Numbered from the stretch's first letter, positions 1 to 4,864 are shown. The stretch: DNA of 5,562 nt from NIOZ-UU13 sp048635425 (GCA_048635425.1 JAIVYN010000242.1:1-5562), one strand, 5' to 3'. Notes: generated by a model from the letters alone, not told the origin. Numbers and translations: made by a program.

Positions 1-412
1 CGTGGTAATCAGTGCTCAATATTTCAGGCCCGCCGGATTGATTCCAACCCGGATAGGTCTCAAAGAGAACGACAATGTCAGACGGAGAAAGTCGTATATC
101 CAGTTTTTCTACGTTTTTGTTCATAGCGTAAACGCAAGAGCCTTCCGATACACTATGCCGTCTCAGGCTCCTTTCGGTTACCTCGGCATGCTCCATCAGT
201 AAATCACACCATTTTGCAGGGGTCGGGAATTTATCATCGAAGTCATTAGCGTAGATACGAATTGCCCTTCCAAGGCCGGACAATCTGGTGCGGCAAAGCA
301 TTCGTCTTATTGCATGTTGTCGTTGTACCTTAAGCTTATAATAATAGCTATAGCCAAAGACAGAGATAATTGCCAACGCCAAAATAATAATAATAATAAT
401 AAGACGCTTCAT
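1..412 (-). CDS. Pseudopilin-like membrane-anchored protein, partial (C-terminus beyond left edge)
   Basis: This frame starts at the ATG complementary to 410-412 and stays open for 137 codons to the window edge, so the end is missing. A perfect AGGAGGTG Shine-Dalgarno lies 5 nt before the start. Residues 1-20 form a hydrophobic anchor (MKRL, six isoleucines, LALAIISVF). The protein then matches the two pseudopilins in this window: Cys40 sits 14 residues before an IYANDFDDKFP segment, exactly as Cys42 precedes YAxDxD in both others. YAMN (95-98) and GGPEILSTDYH (127-137) are typical of the region leading into the H-X9-DG motif, so His137 is probably that His (inference). There is no GFxxxE-type prepilin cleavage site, so it should stay as an N-terminally anchored membrane protein. 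Function is unknown. It may be a fixed companion of the pseudopilin or secretion system. No convincing promoter was seen upstream. Confidence 0.82.
   Translation of the reverse strand, partial: MKRLIIIIIILALAIISVFGYSYYYKLKVQRQHAIRRMLCRTRLSGLGRAIRIYANDFDDKFPTPAKWCDLLMEHAEVTERSLRRHSVSEGSCVYAMNKNVEKLDIRLSPSDIVVLFETYPGWNQSGGPEILSTDYH
383..400. repeat. (AAT)6 trinucleotide microsatellite inside the anchor of the left-edge gene
   Basis: Six perfect AAT units on the plus strand encode six consecutive Ile codons (ATT) at residues 5-10 on the minus strand. Because the unit is a codon, slippage would change anchor length without shifting the frame. Confidence 0.85.
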
Positions 413-417
413 TTTGA

Positions 418-425
418 CACCTCCT
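418..425 (-). promoter_or_regulatory. Strong Shine-Dalgarno of left-edge gene
   Basis: The complement reads AGGAGGTG, a full anti-SD match, 5 nt upstream of the ATG at 412-410. It fixes the start of this gene. Confidence 0.8.
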
Positions 426-664
426 GAAATAAAGTTAAAATTTCTCGGATGCACGAAACAAAAGAACCGCAATTACCGGCAACTTCGTATTGTGTATTGA
501 GTATATCGTATATCTCATTGCGTATGTCGTATGTCGTAAACAAAGAGTACAAGAGCACAGGTGCATAAGGCAAAAGGTGCAAAGGCATAAGGGCAAAAAG
601 TCGTCGCTCGCGTCACAATTACAAATGTTATATATTGTGTTGAGTCTGCTCCCGGCTGCATCAA

Positions 665-712
665 GCCTTTAGTGAAGTAAATTAACACAAAGGAAGGGGA
701 AAGGCAAGGGAA
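665..712. repeat. Diverged dispersed repeat, copy 1 (pairs with ~2553-2598)
   Basis: CCTTTAGTGAAGTAAATT followed by AACACAAAGGAAGGGGAAAG matches the stretch beginning CCTTTAGGGAAGTAAAATTA at 2554, with the same word order and a few indels. In both copies a TTAATTAG/GAATTAG-rich tail follows. It appears to be a dispersed intergenic repeat with no coding potential. Confidence 0.55.
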
Positions 713-826
713 ATTTTAGTTAATTAGAGAATTAGAGATTGGGGATTTGGGAAGAAAAAGGAAAGGAATTTTAGTGGATTAGAGAATTATAGAATTAGAG
801 ATTAGAGAATTGGAAAGAAAAAGGAA
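709..826. repeat. Imperfect tandem duplication, purine-rich
   Basis: Two adjacent units of about 56 and 62 nt (roughly 709-764 and 765-826) share the order GGAA(A)TTTTAGT, ATTAGAGAATTA, AGAGATT, GGGAAGAAAAAGG or GGAAAGAAAAAGG. The plus strand is strongly G/A-biased here and on to about 850. No gene is visible. Confidence 0.6.
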
Positions 827-895
827 AAGGCAAAGAAAAAAGGGGAAAAAGAATATCGAATATCGAATTGAGAGACGCGATGGTCGAGCAGAAAG

Positions 896-940
896 CTTGT
901 GTCGAGCGACTTGTGGTGAGCAAAGTCGAACCAGTTCGAG
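896..940. repeat. Interspersed repeat fragment (GTGAGCAAAGTCGAAC family)
   Basis: The segment contains GTCGAGCGACTTGTGG and GTGAGCAAAGTCGAACC, then a short palindrome (TCGAAC-ca-GTTCGA, 926-939). It resembles the widespread bacterial interspersed motif CTGAGCGAAGTCGAAG (family recognition from memory). A related degenerate copy is at 2646-2691 in opposite orientation. Confidence 0.45.
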
Positions 941-951
941 GTAACGGGGAA

Positions 952-1164
952 TCAGACTCCAAGGCCGATCTCTTCGAGTGTTACTTTCTTAAGGGTGGAT
1001 TTGTCGCCAAAGCGTTTGAGGCAGTCAAGAATTTCAATGCCGGCAAGTTTGCCTTCCGCATCGAAATCGGCGGCAATCCCCTCATCAAGCTTTTTGGTTG
1101 TTACGGTCGCATCCTCAAAACGTATATAAAGGGCATCCACTTTGGGGTCATAGGTAATATGCAT
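952..1164 (-). CDS. DUF2283 family small protein
   Basis: This 70-residue protein begins MHITYDPKVDALYIRF and contains DEGIAADFDAEGKLAGIEIL. The YDP-x-x-DALYI opening and the D-x-x-G-x-L-x-GIEI core are the hallmarks of DUF2283, a family of small beta-rich proteins of unknown function. Length is normal for the family. An AAGGAG Shine-Dalgarno lies just upstream (complement of about 1172-1177), and a good promoter sits at 1223-1251. Family members are often found next to DUF4258 genes, which some authors treat as toxin-antitoxin-like pairs. I find no DUF4258 reading frame on either side, so this copy looks like an orphan. It is flanked by repeats on both sides. The overlapping 144-codon plus-strand frame is a shadow of this gene. 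Confidence 0.85.
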   Translation of the reverse strand: MHITYDPKVDALYIRFEDATVTTKKLDEGIAADFDAEGKLAGIEILDCLKRFGDKSTLKKVTLEEIGLGV

Positions 1165-1222
1165 GTCAGCTCCTTGCTAAAAATAATAAACATAGACCGT
1201 GAACGAGCTATTCACAGCAGTA

Positions 1223-1251
1223 AGTATATCTCGATGGTTGGAGAAAGTCAA
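1223..1251 (-). promoter_or_regulatory. Predicted sigma70-type promoter of DUF2283 gene
   Basis: On the minus strand TTGACT (1251-1246) and TATACT (1228-1223) are separated by exactly 17 nt. Transcription would start near 1216, giving a leader of about 50 nt before the ATG at 1164. Confidence 0.65.
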
Positions 1252-1275
1252 CAAGAAAAACTCGGGATACAGAAG

Positions 1276-1305
1276 ACCCCGCACCAAATTACCCCGCACT
1301 AATTA
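1276..1305. repeat. Imperfect tandem repeat ACCCCGCACYAAATTA
   Basis: Two adjacent units, ACCCCGCACCAAATTA (1276-1291) and ACCCCGCACTAATTA (1291-1305), differ by one substitution and one indel. They lie beside the hairpin repeats and look like part of the same REP-like cluster. Confidence 0.6.
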
Positions 1306-1308
1306 GAT

Positions 1309-1345
1309 CCCCGGCAGAAAAGCAAGTAAGCACACACCGGGGACA
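1309..1345. repeat. 37-nt REP-like hairpin repeat, copy A
   Basis: The unit starts CCCCGGCAGAAAAGCAAGT and ends ACACCGGGGACA. CCCCGG (1309-1314) pairs with CCGGGG (1337-1342), extended by T1308-A1343, around a 22-nt loop. It matches copy B (1390-1426) at 35 of 37 positions. The GGGGACA word recurs at 1339, 1354 and 1421, with GCGGGACA near 1377. Such clusters resemble REP sequences mobilised by RAYT (Y1) transposases (inference); no transposase is in the window. Confidence 0.7.
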
Positions 1346-1389
1346 AGCTCTTGGGGACAAGATGCCAAAATAAGTGCGGGACAGGCGAC

Positions 1390-1426
1390 CCCCGGCAGAA
1401 AAGCAAGTGAGCATACACCGGGGACA
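1390..1426. repeat. 37-nt REP-like hairpin repeat, copy B
   Basis: Second copy of the 37-nt unit, with two transitions relative to copy A, both in the loop. The CCCCGG/CCGGGG stem (1390-1395 with 1418-1423) is intact. It ends only 8 nt before the -35 element of the first pseudopilin promoter. Confidence 0.7.
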
Positions 1427-1434
1427 GAAAAAGC

Positions 1435-1464
1435 TTGAAATCAGGCGATGATTTCTGGTATTAT
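1435..1464 (+). promoter_or_regulatory. Predicted extended -10 promoter of pseudopilin 1, with 7-bp dyad
   Basis: TTGAAA (1435-1440), 18 nt, then TATTAT (1459-1464) preceded by TGG, an extended -10. The start would be near 1471. A perfect inverted repeat GAAATCA-ggcga-TGATTTC (1437-1455) overlaps the -35 and fills the spacer, where a dimeric regulator could bind. The same elements recur at 2711-2740, with the only change in the dyad region at its centre. Confidence 0.65.
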
Positions 1465-1484
1465 TTTATGTAATAAACAGACAC

Positions 1485-1509
1485 GGCGTAAAGATGCTTT
1501 TTCCGGAGG
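1485..1509 (+). promoter_or_regulatory. Leader hairpin, U-tract and Shine-Dalgarno of pseudopilin 1
   Basis: GGCGT (1485-1489), loop AAAG, ATGCT (1494-1498), then TTTT and CCGGAGG (1503-1509), which lies 7 nt before the ATG at 1517. The stem has two G-U pairs; the second cassette has A-U and G-C at those positions, so pairing is kept despite base changes. It is short and could be an attenuator, an RNA-stability element or a translation control. Confidence 0.5.
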
Positions 1510-1516
1510 CAACTGG

Positions 1517-2356
1517 ATGAAAAGGCAAAAGGCCTTCACCTTAATTGAGTTATTAGTTGTGATTGCGATTATTGCGCTGCTTACGGCGATCCTCATACCG
1601 GCATTGAGCATCGCAAAACAACAGGCGGGTTCTTCCGTTTGCCTGATGAATGAAAAGCAGTTGGTTCTGGCCTGGATGATGTATGCCGAAGACAATGACT
1701 ACATCATGTGCGGCCCGATGACGGGCATTACCGGCAGTCCCCGGTATGATTGGGTCGGGCCGCCCAGGGACCTTGTGTCAGGCGCTGCGAAGACATCCAA
1801 CTTTACCGCTGAGGAGGAAATTCGCGGGATTGAAACGGGGACGTTGTTTCCGTACTACAAGAAAGCGAAGCTGGTGAATTGTCCGACTGACAAGCGTTCC
1901 GTAAGAGCGCCGACTTATCCCGGATATGGCGGCACGGGCGGCTACCGAACTTACTCCCTGCCTTATCATCTGAACGCACCGGTTTCCGCACTGACCAGCA
2001 GGTATGGGTCGGCCGCGGGCGCCGAGCGTCTGGTCAGGATAACGGAGTTGAAGAATGCCAGTTCTACCTACATCGTTGTCGAAGAAAATGACAATCGGGA
2101 CTATAACATGGATGCGTGGGCGTTCGACCCGTATCAGTTCATCTTGATCGATACCATCGCTGTCTTTCACAACAATGTGACCATGTTTGGGTATGCGGAC
2201 GGCCATTCGGCGAAAAAGACCTGGGACGATCCGCGAACGCAGCGCTGGTCCAATGAAATACGGAATGGGACCCGCTATCCTGATATGACCGGACTGAGCG
2301 ACCCCGACAATGTCGATATCCGCTGGCTGGCAACGCATTATCCCAGAAAGCATTGA
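1517..2356 (+). CDS. Pseudopilin with H-X9-DG domain (prepilin-type), copy 1
   Basis: The start is the ATG at 1517, 7 nt after CCGGAGG. An in-frame ATG at 1448 lies inside the promoter and would put 23 extra residues before the signal. The 279-residue product opens MKRQKAFTLIELLVVIAI: a short basic leader, predicted prepilin peptidase cleavage between Ala6 and Phe7, and the conserved Glu at mature position 5. A hydrophobic helix follows to about residue 27, then P28-A29-L30. Cys42 and Y56-A57-E58-D59-N60-D61 match the other family members here; Cys122-Pro123 is shared with copy 2. The H-X9-DG motif is H218 to D228-G229. Planctomycete genomes carry many such proteins, thought to be pseudopilins of type II secretion-like systems; individual roles are unknown. 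No assembly ATPase or peptidase gene is nearby. No clear terminator follows. Confidence 0.9.
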   Translation: MKRQKAFTLIELLVVIAIIALLTAILIPALSIAKQQAGSSVCLMNEKQLVLAWMMYAEDNDYIMCGPMTGITGSPRYDWVGPPRDLVSGAAKTSNFTAEEEIRGIETGTLFPYYKKAKLVNCPTDKRSVRAPTYPGYGGTGGYRTYSLPYHLNAPVSALTSRYGSAAGAERLVRITELKNASSTYIVVEENDNRDYNMDAWAFDPYQFILIDTIAVFHNNVTMFGYADGHSAKKTWDDPRTQRWSNEIRNGTRYPDMTGLSDPDNVDIRWLATHYPRKH

Positions 2357-2552
2357 CATACCCCCGGTCTTGCCTGCCTGGGTGGCGGCATTCGCACGGG
2401 GATAGCAGGGACCAATCTCAACGTCAGAGGACGCGGGGGACGCATCTGTGGAAAAGCAGGTTATCTTCAAGAGAATTATCTCCCTTCGTCGGCCTACAGG
2501 CCTCAAGCACGAGCCTCGTCTTTCCGAGTCCTGAAAGTCCTGTGATGCGCCA

Positions 2553-2640
2553 CACCTTTAGGGAAGTAAAATTACATAAAAGAAGGGAAAAGACAAGTTT
2601 TTTTTGGGTTAATTGGTTAATTAGTGAATTAGTGAATTGG
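2553..2640. repeat. Diverged dispersed repeat, copy 2 (pairs with ~665-740)
   Basis: ACCTTTAGGGAAGTAAAATT, then ACATAAAAGAAGGGAAAAG, a T8 run, and a tail of TTAATTGG/TTAATTAGTGAATTAG words. The order and content parallel 665-740, with indels. No coding potential. Confidence 0.55.
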
Positions 2641-2645
2641 CCCTT

Positions 2646-2691
2646 CCCTTCGATTACACTCAGGGTAAACTCACTCCGCTCAGGGTGAAGG
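2646..2691. repeat. CTCAGGGT interspersed repeat
   Basis: CCCTTCGATTACACTCAGGG and CCGCTCAGGGTGAAGG contain two imperfect units about 20 nt apart (2657-2668 and 2677-2688). This belongs to the widespread CCTTCGACTNCGCTCAGG class of bacterial interspersed repeats (recognised from memory). It ends 19 nt before the -35 of the second pseudopilin promoter. Confidence 0.5.
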
Positions 2692-2710
2692 ATATATTTG
2701 CAAAAAAAGC

Positions 2711-2740
2711 TTGAAATCAGGTGATGATTTCTGGTATTAT
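2711..2740 (+). promoter_or_regulatory. Predicted extended -10 promoter of pseudopilin 2, with conserved dyad
   Basis: TTGAAA (2711-2716), 18-nt spacer, TGG then TATTAT (2735-2740). The dyad is GAAATCA-ggtga-TGATTTC (2713-2731); both arms equal those of copy 1 and only the central base differs. Start near 2747. Confidence 0.65.
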
Positions 2741-2760
2741 TTTATGTGATAAACAGACAC

Positions 2761-2786
2761 AGCGTAAAAAACGCTTTTTCTGGAGG
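2761..2786 (+). promoter_or_regulatory. Leader hairpin, U-tract and Shine-Dalgarno of pseudopilin 2
   Basis: AGCGT (2761-2765), loop AAAAA, ACGCT (2771-2775), TTTT, then TGGAGG (2781-2786), 7 nt before the ATG at 2794. The 5-bp stem is fully Watson-Crick paired. In outline it is a miniature intrinsic terminator directly ahead of the ribosome-binding site. Confidence 0.5.
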
Positions 2787-2793
2787 CAACAGG

Positions 2794-3534
2794 ATGGAAA
2801 AGCAAAAAGCCTTCACATTAATTGAATTATTGGTTGTAATTGCTATTATAGCGTTGCTGCTTGCGATTCTTATGCCTGCTCTAAGGGCGGCGAGGGCACA
2901 GGCAAGAAAAACCGTCTGCAAAGTACATGTCGGAGGATTAGGACTGGCCCTGAGAATGTACGCGGACGACCATGACGGCAAGACGCATGACTCGCCAAAT
3001 AACGGTCTTTGGGATAACGCACATCTACGTCTATCCAAGGTTACACCATATAAGCCAAATGACTCTTTGGCATACTGGGGGATTGCATACTTTCCATACG
3101 CCGAGAACAAAAAAATCTTCCGCTGCCCCGCCACACAACGAGTGGATGATTGGCCGGAATGGGGGGAGCCCTGGGGGAAACCGGCGCAGAAGTATTTCAA
3201 ATATTGCTCGTACGGTTTCAATGGTTACGTTACAAACGAGAATATTGACATTGAATTCAAACATCAAAGCGAGGTAATTGCTTTTCAGGACCACATAGAG
3301 CAAAAGCTGGACGACAACGGAGATATGTTTCACATTCGGCCCGGAGAGAATATGAATCTGCCACAGTGGCGGAATGGTGGAACACTTGGTGATTTTCCAT
3401 ACGCGATTGAGGAGTGTTTTCGCCACCGTGGTGTATCAATGACCTGCTGGCTGGACGGCCATGTGTCGGGGATTGCTGAAACCACCGGCGAAGACGTTCC
3501 TCGCAGATGGTACATAGGCAAGTCCGAGGAGTAG
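2794..3534 (+). CDS. Pseudopilin with H-X9-DG domain (prepilin-type), copy 2
   Basis: The 246-residue product starts MEKQKAFTLIELLVVIAI at the ATG after TGGAGG; the ATG at 2746 is in frame but coincides with the predicted transcription start and gives a 16-residue non-signal extension. Predicted cleavage is Ala6/Phe7 with Glu11 at mature position 5; the hydrophobic helix ends at P28-A29-L30. Cys42, Y56-A57-D58-D59-H60-D61 and Cys111-Pro112 match copy 1. H-X9-DG is H211 to D221-G222. The middle of the protein is rich in Trp and aromatics and diverges strongly from copy 1, so these are paralogues rather than a fresh duplication. It has its own promoter. Probably an exported, membrane-inserted minor pseudopilin of a type II secretion-like system (inference from family). 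Confidence 0.9.
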   Translation: MEKQKAFTLIELLVVIAIIALLLAILMPALRAARAQARKTVCKVHVGGLGLALRMYADDHDGKTHDSPNNGLWDNAHLRLSKVTPYKPNDSLAYWGIAYFPYAENKKIFRCPATQRVDDWPEWGEPWGKPAQKYFKYCSYGFNGYVTNENIDIEFKHQSEVIAFQDHIEQKLDDNGDMFHIRPGENMNLPQWRNGGTLGDFPYAIEECFRHRGVSMTCWLDGHVSGIAETTGEDVPRRWYIGKSEE

Positions 3535-3577
3535 GTTGAATCCATGAATTGATCCTATCTCAGCTCCGGAGATTTCT

Positions 3578-3701
3578 CATACCAATTACAGTTAAAAATT
3601 GCCGAAAGAATTGCATGTAATACTCATAAAGAACCTGGATTCCTGCCTTCGCAGGAATGACAAACTCAGGTGATCGGCAATCATTAACTAAATTTGGTAT
3701 C
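3578..3701. mobile_element. MITE-like element with 28-nt imperfect terminal inverted repeats
   Basis: The left arm 3578-3605 (ATACCAA...AGTTAA..ATTGCCGA) matches the reverse complement of 3674-3701 at 22 of 28 positions. The 124-bp element is noncoding and has a hairpin repeat near its centre. It lies between the second pseudopilin and the methyltransferase gene. No clear flanking target-site duplication was seen. Calling it mobile is an inference. Confidence 0.5.
3639..3658. repeat. Perfect hairpin of the GGATTCC...GCAGGAATGAC repeat family
   Basis: ATTCCTGC (3639-3646), loop CTTC, GCAGGAAT (3651-3658): a perfect 8-bp stem. Read on the minus strand it gives the familiar spurious peptide VIPAKAGIQ, a signature of a very common bacterial intergenic repeat. 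The 76-codon minus-strand frame across it is therefore not a gene. Confidence 0.75.
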
Positions 3702-3736
3702 ATGCAGTCTTGGAACAATAATCCCGGGCGTTGATA

Positions 3737-3765
3737 TTGATTATTCTTTAAAGGCGAAATATAAT
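3737..3765 (+). promoter_or_regulatory. Predicted sigma70-type promoter of methyltransferase lipoprotein gene
   Basis: TTGATT (3737-3742), 17-nt spacer and a perfect TATAAT (3760-3765). The start would be near 3772, with a leader of about 53 nt before the ATG at 3825. It lies just outside the MITE-like element. Confidence 0.6.
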
Positions 3766-3824
3766 TAAGGATTGTATTTATAAAGAACAACGAAAGTTAA
3801 ATTACGCTGGAAGGAATAGAGACT

Positions 3825-4859
3825 ATGAGAGGTATGCAGCTTCCGATTTTTTCTTTGGCATTGATGGCGGCTTTATTCGCAGGCTGTGAAACAAGCCCTG
3901 AAGTTCAAAACGTTGACAAACCAACTGCAGAAATGATAGGACTTGTATTCCAGGAGGTCAAGCCGGACTACGCCTCACTGCTGTTCTATTTTGAGATTGA
4001 TAATCCCTATCCGGCCCCTTTACCGTTAGTGAGCCTAAGATACAGCCTTACAAGCGGAGGTAATACGTTTCTTACGGCCACTGCTTTTGATTCAGTTTCT
4101 GTGCAGCCAAACAGAACGGAAGTGGTTTCACTGCCGGATGAAGTCATCTTTGGGCGTTTGTTAAAATCCTTGAATAGCAGGCCCGGTTCGACAATCCCCT
4201 ATAAAGCAATATTACGATTGTTCGTGGATGCCCCGAATTTAGGATTAATTGAGCTGTCTTCGGAAAAGGAAGGTTGGCTGGTCCTGCCGAACGCTCCAGA
4301 GATAAAAGCGGAGGGCAGGCTACATCGTGCTCTGGATGTAATATTTATTCCTACGCCGCAGGATGTGGTGGACAAAATGCTGGAGTTAGCAGAAGTCAAA
4401 AAGGGGGATTTGGTCTATGACCTTGGCTGTGGGGACGGCCGAATCGTAATAACGGCGGCCAAGGAGTATGGCTGCAGGGCTTCAGGTTATGACTTAGACC
4501 CGGATCGGGTCAAAGAGTCGAGAGAAAATGTAGAGAAGGACCAGCTTGGACACTTGATTAGAATTGAGCAGAAGGACATCTTCACTATTGACCTGAGCGA
4601 GGCAGATGTAATTACTCTCTACCTGCTTCCAAGTCTGAACGTGAGACTTATTCCACAGTTGGAAAAGCTCAAGCCCGGTTCCCGGATCGTCTCGCACAAC
4701 TTTGATATGGAAGGAGTTAAGCCGGACAAAGTCGTCAAGCTTACTTCCAGTAAAGACCAGGCGGAACATAAGATATATCTCTGGACCACGCCGCTCAAGA
4801 GAGAGCAGGAGATTCTGACTCCCTTTCTGAATAATTCGTTCGGTGATTATGACCAGTGA
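3825..4859 (+). CDS. Lipoprotein fusing a LEA14-like domain to a class I SAM-dependent methyltransferase
   Basis: The 344-residue protein begins with a lipoprotein signal peptide: MRGMQ, a hydrophobic stretch, and a lipobox LFAGC with Cys21 (Phe at -3 is slightly atypical). Residues ~36-155 resemble LEA_2/LEA14-like (WHy) domains, including FEIDNPYPAPLPLVSLRYSL at 56-75. From about 174 (FIPTPQDVVDKMLELA) to ~305 is a class I methyltransferase: motif I is VYDLGCGDGR (197-206), the acidic YDLDP is 222-226, KDIF is 250-253, and DVITLYLLPSL (261-271) is the motif IV region. SAM-binding residues look intact. An AAGGAA Shine-Dalgarno (3811-3816) precedes the start. The PTPQ-x-VVDKMLELA...DLGCGDGRI pattern belongs to a bacterial family often carrying signal peptides; its substrate is unknown to me. 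Placement outside the cytoplasm is puzzling because SAM is cytoplasmic. It appears monocistronic. Confidence 0.85.
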   Translation: MRGMQLPIFSLALMAALFAGCETSPEVQNVDKPTAEMIGLVFQEVKPDYASLLFYFEIDNPYPAPLPLVSLRYSLTSGGNTFLTATAFDSVSVQPNRTEVVSLPDEVIFGRLLKSLNSRPGSTIPYKAILRLFVDAPNLGLIELSSEKEGWLVLPNAPEIKAEGRLHRALDVIFIPTPQDVVDKMLELAEVKKGDLVYDLGCGDGRIVITAAKEYGCRASGYDLDPDRVKESRENVEKDQLGHLIRIEQKDIFTIDLSEADVITLYLLPSLNVRLIPQLEKLKPGSRIVSHNFDMEGVKPDKVVKLTSSKDQAEHKIYLWTTPLKREQEILTPFLNNSFGDYDQ

Positions 4860-4864
4860 GTAAA

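Larger units (their letters stand above)
426..950. other. Gene-free intergenic stretch with degenerate repeats
   Basis: I see no supported gene on either strand in these ~525 bases. The content is low-complexity: reiterated CGTATGT / ATATCG words at 490-540, an imperfect repeat of GCATAAGG(G)CAAAA at about 562-598, purine-rich repeats at 690-850, and a GTGAGCAAAGTCGAAC-type interspersed repeat near 915-931. Short open frames here lack a Shine-Dalgarno and have repeat-like composition. Confidence 0.6.
1428..1519 (+). repeat. Duplicated promoter-leader cassette, copy 1
   Basis: These 92 bases (A-tract, promoter, leader, Shine-Dalgarno and start codon) match 2704-2796 with about seven differences and a one-base indel, roughly 92% identity by hand alignment. 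In the following 95 coding bases identity falls to about 74%. Confidence 0.8.
2357..2700. other. Gene-free spacer between the two pseudopilin genes
   Basis: No supported gene is seen in these 344 bases. The first ~190 are GC-rich and unclassified. A diverged dispersed repeat occupies about 2553-2640, and an imperfect CACTCAGGGT/CGCTCAGGGT repeat lies at 2646-2691. The 111-codon open frame here has no Shine-Dalgarno and a repeat-derived, Arg/Ser-rich product. I see no convincing hairpin plus U-tract terminator for the upstream gene. Confidence 0.6.
2704..2796 (+). repeat. Duplicated promoter-leader cassette, copy 2
   Basis: Near-identical partner of 1428-1519, with the same order: A-tract, -35, dyad, extended -10, leader hairpin, Shine-Dalgarno, ATG. 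Sequences further upstream of the two copies are unrelated, so the duplicated unit begins at the A-tract. Confidence 0.8.

Noticed and set aside
490..600. Possible CRISPR-like or iteron array (CGTATGT and GCATAAGG words)
   Set aside because: Units are short, irregularly spaced and diverged with no unique spacers; this is low-complexity reiteration.
868..1302. 144-codon plus-strand frame over the DUF2283 gene
   Set aside because: It has no Shine-Dalgarno, its first part comes from an interspersed repeat, and it is antisense to a recognisable family with a good promoter and ribosome-binding site.
1448..1516. Longer start for pseudopilin 1 (ATG at 1448)
   Set aside because: It lies between the predicted -35 and -10, has no Shine-Dalgarno, and would place 23 residues before a prepilin leader that is normally very short. 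The ATG at 1517 has CCGGAGG at ideal spacing.
1778..2506. 242-codon minus-strand frame across pseudopilin 1
   Set aside because: Antisense shadow of a well-supported gene; Arg/Ile/Pro-rich composition and no recognisable domain.
2353..2688. 111-codon frame downstream of pseudopilin 1
   Set aside because: Overlaps the stop of the upstream gene, has no Shine-Dalgarno, and much of it translates the dispersed repeats.
2746..2793. Longer start for pseudopilin 2 (ATG at 2746)
   Set aside because: It coincides with the expected transcription start and lacks a Shine-Dalgarno. The ATG at 2794 follows TGGAGG, as in copy 1.
3560..3790. 76-codon minus-strand frame containing VIPAKAGIQ
   Set aside because: The peptide is the known translation artefact of a common intergenic hairpin repeat, and the frame crosses both arms of the inverted-repeat element.
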